Source: JBLHGN01 sp047616325
GTDB taxonomy: Bacteria; Pseudomonadota; Gammaproteobacteria; Pseudomonadales; Cellvibrionaceae
NCBI GenBank assembly: GCA_047616325.1
Contig: JBLHGN010000118.1
Span: 1 to 10,271 of the forward strand
Direction of reading: 5' to 3'
DNA: 10,271 bases
A program made the position numbers and the translations under genes. Positions 6,007 through 10,271 of this stretch are shown here, in pieces (within the stretch, counting starts at the first letter, position 1; every line of letters begins with the position of its first letter). A model generated the notes under the pieces. It was not told where the DNA came from and did no database searches. It was given only the letters and a program-made list of their open reading frames with translations.

Positions 6007-6864
6007 CTATATTCCATAACTAGCCGCCAGAGTGCCTATAATTAAACTCCAGCCATCCACCAAAACAAAAAGCATTATCTTAAACGGCAATGATATGATG
6101 AGTGGAGACAACATCATCATTCCCATTGCCATAAGTACGCTGGCAACCACAATATCAATTACCAAAAAAGGAATGAATATCATAAAACCAATTTGAAACG
6201 CTGTTTTTAGCTCCGACGTAACAAACGCAGGAAGTAAGACCTTAAAGGGAATATTCTGTGGCGTTTCCACCTGAGCCAGATTTCCTATTTTAAAAAACAA
6301 ATCAATATCTGCCTCGCGAGTATTGCTGAGCATAAATGCGTGAAACGGGCGCTTAGTCTGCTCAAGTGCCTCCTGCGCTGAAATCTGCTCTTCAATATAC
6401 GGTTGCAGGGCATTTTCGTTTACCGAATCAAGCACAGGCGACATTATAAAAAATGTTAAAAAGAGAGCCAAACCGATAAGTATTTGATTCGAGGGCGACT
6501 GCTGCAAACCCATCGCCTGACGCAGAATGGAGAACACAATAATAATTCGGGTAAACGACGTCATCATCATTAAAATTGCCGGCAAAAATGACAAAGCGGT
6601 CATCGCCATAAGTATTTGCAATGTAATGGTGTAGTCTTGCGAACCGTCGCTATTGGTCTTTACTGTAATTGCTGGCAAGCCCTCTATTGGTTTAAAACCA
6701 GTCTGAGTCAGGGAGCCAGCCAAGGGCGAATTCCCAATCAGCGTGGTTAAGGAAGATACCGGTGAAGCCTTAGAGCCTTGTGCATTCGCAGGTATTGCAA
6801 CAATTAGTATTGCTAACCCAAGAAGACAATATATAAATTTTTTATACAGCGATAATTTCTTCAT
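6007..6864 (-). CDS. fliP: Flagellar export gate protein FliP
   Basis: From ATG at 6864 the protein has 285 residues. It opens with a signal peptide (MKKLSLYKKFIYCLLGLAIL ... AIPANA, cleavage probably before QG), a known feature of FliP. A periplasmic stretch of about 65 residues follows, somewhat longer than in enteric FliP. Then come the conserved parts: LSFLPAILMMMTSFTRIIIV, RQAMGLQQSPSNQ, RPFHAFML, LLPAFVTSELKTAFQIGFMI and PFKIMLFVLVDGW. Five FliP subunits form most of the export gate. An open frame extends further upstream to 6924, but that start would overlap fliO by about 50 bp and puts basic residues before the signal peptide. The ATG at 6864 lies 10 bp after the fliO stop with TAGGTA upstream, so I prefer it. 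Confidence 0.95.
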   Translation of the reverse strand: MKKLSLYKKFIYCLLGLAILIVAIPANAQGSKASPVSSLTTLIGNSPLAGSLTQTGFKPIEGLPAITVKTNSDGSQDYTITLQILMAMTALSFLPAILMMMTSFTRIIIVFSILRQAMGLQQSPSNQILIGLALFLTFFIMSPVLDSVNENALQPYIEEQISAQEALEQTKRPFHAFMLSNTREADIDLFFKIGNLAQVETPQNIPFKVLLPAFVTSELKTAFQIGFMIFIPFLVIDIVVASVLMAMGMMMLSPLIISLPFKIMLFVLVDGWSLIIGTLAASYGI

Positions 6865-6874
6865 GTAGTGGTAC

Positions 6875-7447
6875 CTAAGACGCCGCTTTCCCATTTTCAT
6901 TTGCCGCGTCCATTTCATCCGCACTGGTGTTTATCGGCTTAGCCTCATTAATAGCATTTTTCTTGTTAACACTTTTAAGCATATCTTTTAGATAAACAGA
7001 GAAATCTCCCGACAACGGCTCCTTTCTGTCTTTTTTTGACTTGTCTTCTTCAGTTTCTGAATTGCTTTCTGATTTTTCAAATACGTGCAGAGAGGAAACT
7101 CTACCTGGAGCAACGCCCACCAAAATTCTTTGATTGTCAATTTCAATAAGAATAGCCTTTTCACGAGTACCGAGGGGTAAAGTAGATATAATTCGCATGC
7201 CTTGTTGCTGTAAAAGAGCGCTACCGCCCAAATACTTAACTAACCATGCCAAGGCAAATATGAGCGCAGTCACCACCAACAAACCAATCACTACTTTTGA
7301 AAAAAGTGCCGGTGGAGCCAAACTCGACACAACAGGCTTGCTTACCTGTTCAGCATAGACAGCTGCGATAGGAAAAAAAAGAGAGCCAACAGTACTCTTG
7401 ACGGAAATTAATAGAAGTGCTCTTAATTTCATACAGCATATTTCCAT
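6875..7447 (-). CDS. fliO: Flagellar export assembly protein FliO
   Basis: The protein is up to 190 residues long. An N-terminal signal-like segment (KLRALLLISVKSTVGSLFFP) is followed by a transmembrane helix (VVIGLLVVTALIFALAWLVKYLGG, around residues 52-75). The compact FliO domain shows RIISTLPLGTREKAILIEID and RILVGVAPGRVSSLHVF. The C-terminal 70 residues are charged and probably disordered. FliO is a membrane factor that helps FliP assemble. Two starts are possible: ATG at 7447, or ATG at 7432, which has GGAAA about 9 nt upstream and places the signal peptide at the very start. I list the longer form. A 105-bp untranslated gap separates it from fliN, the largest gap inside the operon. Position just before fliP supports the assignment. 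Confidence 0.88.
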   Translation of the reverse strand: MEICCMKLRALLLISVKSTVGSLFFPIAAVYAEQVSKPVVSSLAPPALFSKVVIGLLVVTALIFALAWLVKYLGGSALLQQQGMRIISTLPLGTREKAILIEIDNQRILVGVAPGRVSSLHVFEKSESNSETEEDKSKKDRKEPLSGDFSVYLKDMLKSVNKKNAINEAKPINTSADEMDAANENGKAAS

Positions 7448-7552
7448 TTGAGATTTAGGAATGTTTTTTCAACAATTGAGCGCTGAGCTCCGAAACCACT
7501 GGTGGATATTGAATATCTCTACCCGAAACCCTTGTTATACCTTAGCGATGTA

Positions 7553-7969
7553 TTAACGCAATTTTTTAATTCGTTCCGATGGACTGATAACATCGGTCAT
7601 GCGAATACCAAATTTTTCGTTCACCACAACCACCTCTCCGTGAGCAATTAGCGTTCCATTTACGAGCACATCCAATGGCTCACCCGCCAATCTATCAAGC
7701 TCTATGACCGAACCTTGATTAAGCTGCAGCAGATTGCGAATTGTGATAGAGGTTCTTCCCACTTCCATGGAAATGGATACAGGTATATCTAGAATAATAT
7801 CCAGGTCCGGATTGCCTTCAATATTTGAAGGCGTGCCGGCGATATCAAATTCTTCAAAACCTACTGCATCGGCTTGAGCAGTACCTTCTTCCGATTGTTG
7901 TTGCATGGCTGCGGCCCAATCATCAGCCATATCATCTTGGTCTGCGCCGTCTAGATCATCTTCACTCAT
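7553..7969 (-). CDS. fliN: Flagellar motor switch protein FliN
   Basis: The 138-residue protein has an acidic, low-complexity N-terminal half (residues 1-55). The C-terminal SpoA domain begins DIILDIPVSISMEVGRTSIT and continues through LLQLNQGSVIELDRLAGEPL and GEVVVVNEKFGIRMTDVISP to the end, SERIKKLR. FliN forms the base of the C-ring with FliM, takes part in rotation switching and docks the FliH export complex. Its ATG overlaps the fliM stop (ATGA), so the two switch proteins are translationally coupled. Length and domain are normal. Confidence 0.97.
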   Translation of the reverse strand: MSEDDLDGADQDDMADDWAAAMQQQSEEGTAQADAVGFEEFDIAGTPSNIEGNPDLDIILDIPVSISMEVGRTSITIRNLLQLNQGSVIELDRLAGEPLDVLVNGTLIAHGEVVVVNEKFGIRMTDVISPSERIKKLR

Positions 7970-8967
7970 GAATTTTTACCTTCTTGTGTATTGCTGACAT
8001 GCACTTTTGATCGGTCGAAAAATTCAGCTATTTTAAGTGCAAGATTGTCATTTGATTGTCCAATTTGCGCCTTAAACATAGGAATACCATTAGCCGTAAC
8101 TACTTGAAACTCGGGCATATTAATGGGAATAATATCGCCGTCTCTTATATCAACAATGTCACGTAAACTAATGTGTCTGCGTACGACATCACATTCGATA
8201 TCAATACGCGCTTCCATTACGTCTTCTTTTAATGCTGTTATCCATCTATCGTCGTGATCGTCGGTATCCGACTGTAAGCCTGCATCTAGCACGTCGCGAA
8301 TAGGCTCTACCATGGAATACGGCATCGTGATGTGCAGCTCGCCGCCGCCGCCATCTAACTCGACATGAAAGGTACTTACCACTACCACTTCGCTGGGGCT
8401 AACAATGTTCGCCATCGACGGATTTACTTCAGAATTTATATATTCGAAATCAATATCTTTGACCGCTTTCCATGCTTCGCGCATATCCACAAACGCTTGC
8501 TCTAACACCATTTGTACTACACGCAGTTCGGTTGGGGTAAATTCGCGGCCTTCAATTTTTGCATGCCGTCCGTCGCCGCCAAAAAAATTATCCACCAATT
8601 TAAACACTAGCTTTGCATCGAGAATCACTAGTGCTGTGCCGCGTAATGGACGAAACTTCACCATATTTAAGCTGGTCGGCACATAAAGCGTATGTACGTA
8701 TTCACCGAATTTTTGAATTTGTATTCCGCCAACTGATACGTCAGCCGTGCGCCGCAAGAGGTTAAACATACTGATCCGGGTATAACGAGCAAAGCGTTCG
8801 TTTATCATTTCCAATGTGGGCATTCGACCACGAACAATGCGGTCTTGACTGGTTAAATCATAGGATTTTGCCGCTCCAGGATCATCGGAGTCTTCGGTGT
8901 CAACATCACCGTCATCGACCCCGTGAAGGAGCGCATCGATTTCGTCTTGCGAAAGTAAATCTTGCAC
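7966..8967 (-). CDS. fliM: Flagellar motor switch protein FliM
   Basis: The 333-residue protein starts with the CheY-phosphate-binding peptide LLSQDEIDALLHG. The middle domain includes RTADVSVGGIQIQKFGEYVH, FFGGDG (GGDG near residues 130-133, needed for FliG contact) and KIEGREFTPTELRVVQMVLE. A C-terminal SpoA domain (from about residue 250) contains VVRRHISLRDIVDIRDGDII. FliM links FliG to FliN in the C-ring and reads chemotaxis signals. The start is GTG at 8967 with AAGGGT about 8 nt upstream, 45 bp after fliL. It appears intact. Confidence 0.97.
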   Translation of the reverse strand: MQDLLSQDEIDALLHGVDDGDVDTEDSDDPGAAKSYDLTSQDRIVRGRMPTLEMINERFARYTRISMFNLLRRTADVSVGGIQIQKFGEYVHTLYVPTSLNMVKFRPLRGTALVILDAKLVFKLVDNFFGGDGRHAKIEGREFTPTELRVVQMVLEQAFVDMREAWKAVKDIDFEYINSEVNPSMANIVSPSEVVVVSTFHVELDGGGGELHITMPYSMVEPIRDVLDAGLQSDTDDHDDRWITALKEDVMEARIDIECDVVRRHISLRDIVDIRDGDIIPINMPEFQVVTANGIPMFKAQIGQSNDNLALKIAEFFDRSKVHVSNTQEGKNS

Positions 8968-9012
8968 AAATAGACCCTTAGTTAAATTTTAGAACGTAAA
9001 CACTTGTTGGAT

Positions 9013-9555
9013 TTACTGCATTACCATATTGGTAAATAGCACTTGCTCAATACCCGGTTGACCGGTTTCTTGCTCTATTAGTTTTTGTAATTCTTGCAGA
9101 CACTGCAGCCTCATAAGTTCTTTTCCCTCGGCTGTTTGCACCTCTTCGTACAGTTGCCCGCCAATAATAAAATTCAAGGCATTACGAATCATCGGCATAT
9201 GCAATTCAATCACCGCTATTAAACTCGTATCGCGTATCAGTAACGTCACTTCGGCCTGTAAATAGCGCTGCCGACCACGTGCGTCAAAGGTCACAATGAT
9301 TGGCGGTTTGATAGGGAAATACGTAGCCTGTTTAATGGGTTCCTCTACGGCTTCCGTCTCTTCGCTAGAAGATTCGCTCTCCACCGCTGCCAGTTCCGGT
9401 CCAATCATTGTCACCACGGCTAATGTACCTCCTACTGACAAGCCTATAATTAACAGGCCCCCACCTATTAATAAAATTAATCTTTTTTTACCTACTTTGG
9501 TGCCGTCTTTATCGGTACCATTAGCCGCTTCGTCATCTTCATTTTGTTCAGCCAC
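9013..9555 (-). CDS. fliL: Flagellar basal body-associated protein FliL
   Basis: The 180-residue inner-membrane protein has an acidic cytoplasmic head (residues 1-22), then KKR and one transmembrane helix (about 25-53). A Glu/Ser-rich linker follows, and then the periplasmic FliL domain: TYFPIKPPIIVTFDARGRQR, LQAEVTLLIRD, MPMIRNALNFIIGGQLYEEV, and the end FTNMVMQ. FliL surrounds the stator units and supports torque and stator stability. The start is GTG at 9555 with GGAAG about 8 nt upstream. A minimal ATG ... TGA reading of four sense codons lies directly ahead of it and looks incidental. It is the first gene of the operon, about 28 nt downstream of the predicted sigma-54 transcription start. 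Confidence 0.95.
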   Translation of the reverse strand: MAEQNEDDEAANGTDKDGTKVGKKRLILLIGGGLLIIGLSVGGTLAVVTMIGPELAAVESESSSEETEAVEEPIKQATYFPIKPPIIVTFDARGRQRYLQAEVTLLIRDTSLIAVIELHMPMIRNALNFIIGGQLYEEVQTAEGKELMRLQCLQELQKLIEQETGQPGIEQVLFTNMVMQ

Positions 9556-9933
9556 GTCAAACTTCCGTCATTCGTAAGGTTTCAAAAGCTATTCAGCAAG
9601 AGATATGCCATTGTCTCGTCGATAGCTTGCAATAAAGGCCATCAGCTGCCAAAAAGCGTGCGGTGTGGTGGGTATAGGTAAGTTTTGAGATTGATTGAAG
9701 CGCACACCCGTTTTTATTTTTGCCTTTAAAAATACAAAACAGGAGTACGAACGACTTAAACTCACACATCCACACTCTATAATGTAGTCGTGTTAGCCGT
9801 ATTTGGTAGGAGTTAAGTGGTTTTTATGCGCGAAAGTGAGGTAAAAATACGCGTTTTACGCCATTGCCATGGAGTATAAACGTATTGCTCTACAATGTAG
9901 ATTACTGCAATATTTCAAACTTGAGTGCTGCGC
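9556..9933. other. Intergenic region between fliK and the fliL operon
   Basis: The 378 bp contains no convincing gene on either strand; the longest frames are short and compositionally unlike the neighbours. Its fliL-proximal end carries a sigma-54 promoter. A partial palindrome (GTAAAA ... TTTTAC, 9841-9859) and a small one (CTACAATGTAG, near 9892-9902) lie closer to fliK. Neither is a clear terminator or operator. Confidence 0.6.
9595..9610 (-). promoter_or_regulatory. Sigma-54 (RpoN) promoter of the fliL operon
   Basis: On the minus strand the site reads TGGCATATCTCTTGCT. GG (-24) and GC (-12) are separated by exactly 10 bp, and both half-sites fit the consensus TGGCA-N5-TTGCW. Transcription would start near 9583-9585, leaving a leader of about 28 nt before the fliL GTG. 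Middle-class flagellar operons of Pseudomonas- and Vibrio-type bacteria are driven by RpoN with FleQ/FlrC-type activators, so this operon is probably controlled the same way. The activator site is not identified. Confidence 0.8.
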
Positions 9934-10271
9934 TTAAACATAGTGATCAATACCCGAACTAATACTCGTATTTACTATAAGAGCTTCCTCCTCAGTCTCC
10001 ATTTGACTATTATCTCCCCTTCCCGAGCTGCCTTCATTAGAACCATCCTCTTGTCTCGCATTCTCATGGCTCGACACATCAACGTTCACCAAATTTAGGC
10101 CTTGCTCGTTTAACATTTCGCGCAAACGCGACACGGTTTGTTCCAAGGCATCTCGTACCTGAGCATTGGCCGACACAAATGTCACGCTTGCCTGGTCTTG
10201 GTTTACCGACACTTTGACTTGCATAGGTCCGAGTTCGGGTGGGTCTAGTTGGATATCAGCAAATTTTATAT
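9934..10271 (-). CDS. fliK: Flagellar hook-length control protein FliK, C-terminal part
   Basis: The gene enters from the right edge. The visible 112 codons read in one frame from 10269 and include KFADIQLDPPELGPMQVKVS, the most conserved FliK block (the LDPPELG loop of the FlhB-interacting domain). DQASVTFVSANAQVRDALEQ and LREMLNEQGLNLVNVDVSSH follow. The remaining 35 or so residues form a polar Ser/Gly/Glu-rich tail, ending HYV at TAA. FliK measures hook length and triggers the FlhB specificity switch; both partners are encoded in this window. The internal ATG at 10224 is not a start. The N-terminal ruler region is outside the window. Confidence 0.93.
   Translation of the reverse strand, partial: IKFADIQLDPPELGPMQVKVSVNQDQASVTFVSANAQVRDALEQTVSRLREMLNEQGLNLVNVDVSSHENARQEDGSNEGSSGRGDNSQMETEEEALIVNTSISSGIDHYV

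Noticed and set aside
6865..6924. Longer fliP starting at 6924
   Set aside because: It would overlap fliO by about 50 bp and add a basic extension ahead of a good signal peptide; the ATG at 6864 has better position and ribosome-binding site.
9593..9775. Sixty-codon minus-strand frame upstream of fliL
   Set aside because: Its composition is atypical (many Cys, His, Phe), it lacks a good ribosome-binding site and it overlaps the sigma-54 promoter.
9755..9878. Plus-strand TATAAT at 9778-9783, then AGGAG and a 17-codon frame from ATG at 9826
   Set aside because: There is no acceptable -35 hexamer at the right distance, the ribosome-binding site is too far from the ATG, and the peptide is not recognisable; probably chance.

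Overview
The window comes from a motile Gram-negative bacterium, most likely a marine gammaproteobacterium. The gene order fliK / fliL-fliM-fliN-fliO-fliP-fliQ-fliR-flhB matches the Pseudomonas/Cellvibrio-type flagellar cluster, and a consensus sigma-54 site lies just upstream of fliL. The insertion-sequence content would suit an alteromonad- or Cellvibrionales-like genome. That placement is inference; nothing in the window fixes the genus.

Right two thirds (3783-10271, all on the minus strand): an apparently intact flagellar export and switch operon. It is preceded by the 3' end of fliK (hook-length control), which is cut by the window edge. A 378-bp gap follows fliK; its fliL-proximal end carries the sigma-54 promoter. 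FliL (stator-associated), FliM and FliN (C-ring switch), FliO (export assembly factor), FliP/FliQ/FliR (export gate) and FlhB (substrate-specificity switch with an NPTH self-cleavage site) follow. Most spacings are tight, and fliM and fliN overlap by 4 bp. fliL, fliM, fliR and flhB all begin with GTG.

Left third (1-3727): a graveyard of mobile elements that ends at flhB. From left to right it holds: a decayed IS3-type orfA with its terminal inverted repeat; a short frameshifted piece of the C-terminal part of an IS4-like DDE transposase; the C-terminal piece of a second DDE transposase (Mu/TniA-like), frameshifted; its ExeA/TniB-like AAA+ ATPase partner, with a stop at codon 4 and an in-frame 8-bp tandem-repeat expansion; a small overlapping third gene of unknown function; a probably complete IS200/IS605-type element with an intact TnpA and hairpins at both ends; about 225 bp without a recognisable gene; the N-terminal part of the IS4-like transposase; and the 3' third of hemN, truncated and frameshifted.

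The simplest reading is nesting. A Mu/Tn7-like element and an IS200-type element accumulated inside or beside an IS4-like transposase gene. The rearrangements removed the 5' part of hemN and any gene (commonly flhA) that would have followed flhB. I see no convincing undescribed defence or signalling system. The least familiar material is the ATPase plus small overlapping protein of the decayed transposon, and the octamer repeat inside the ATPase.
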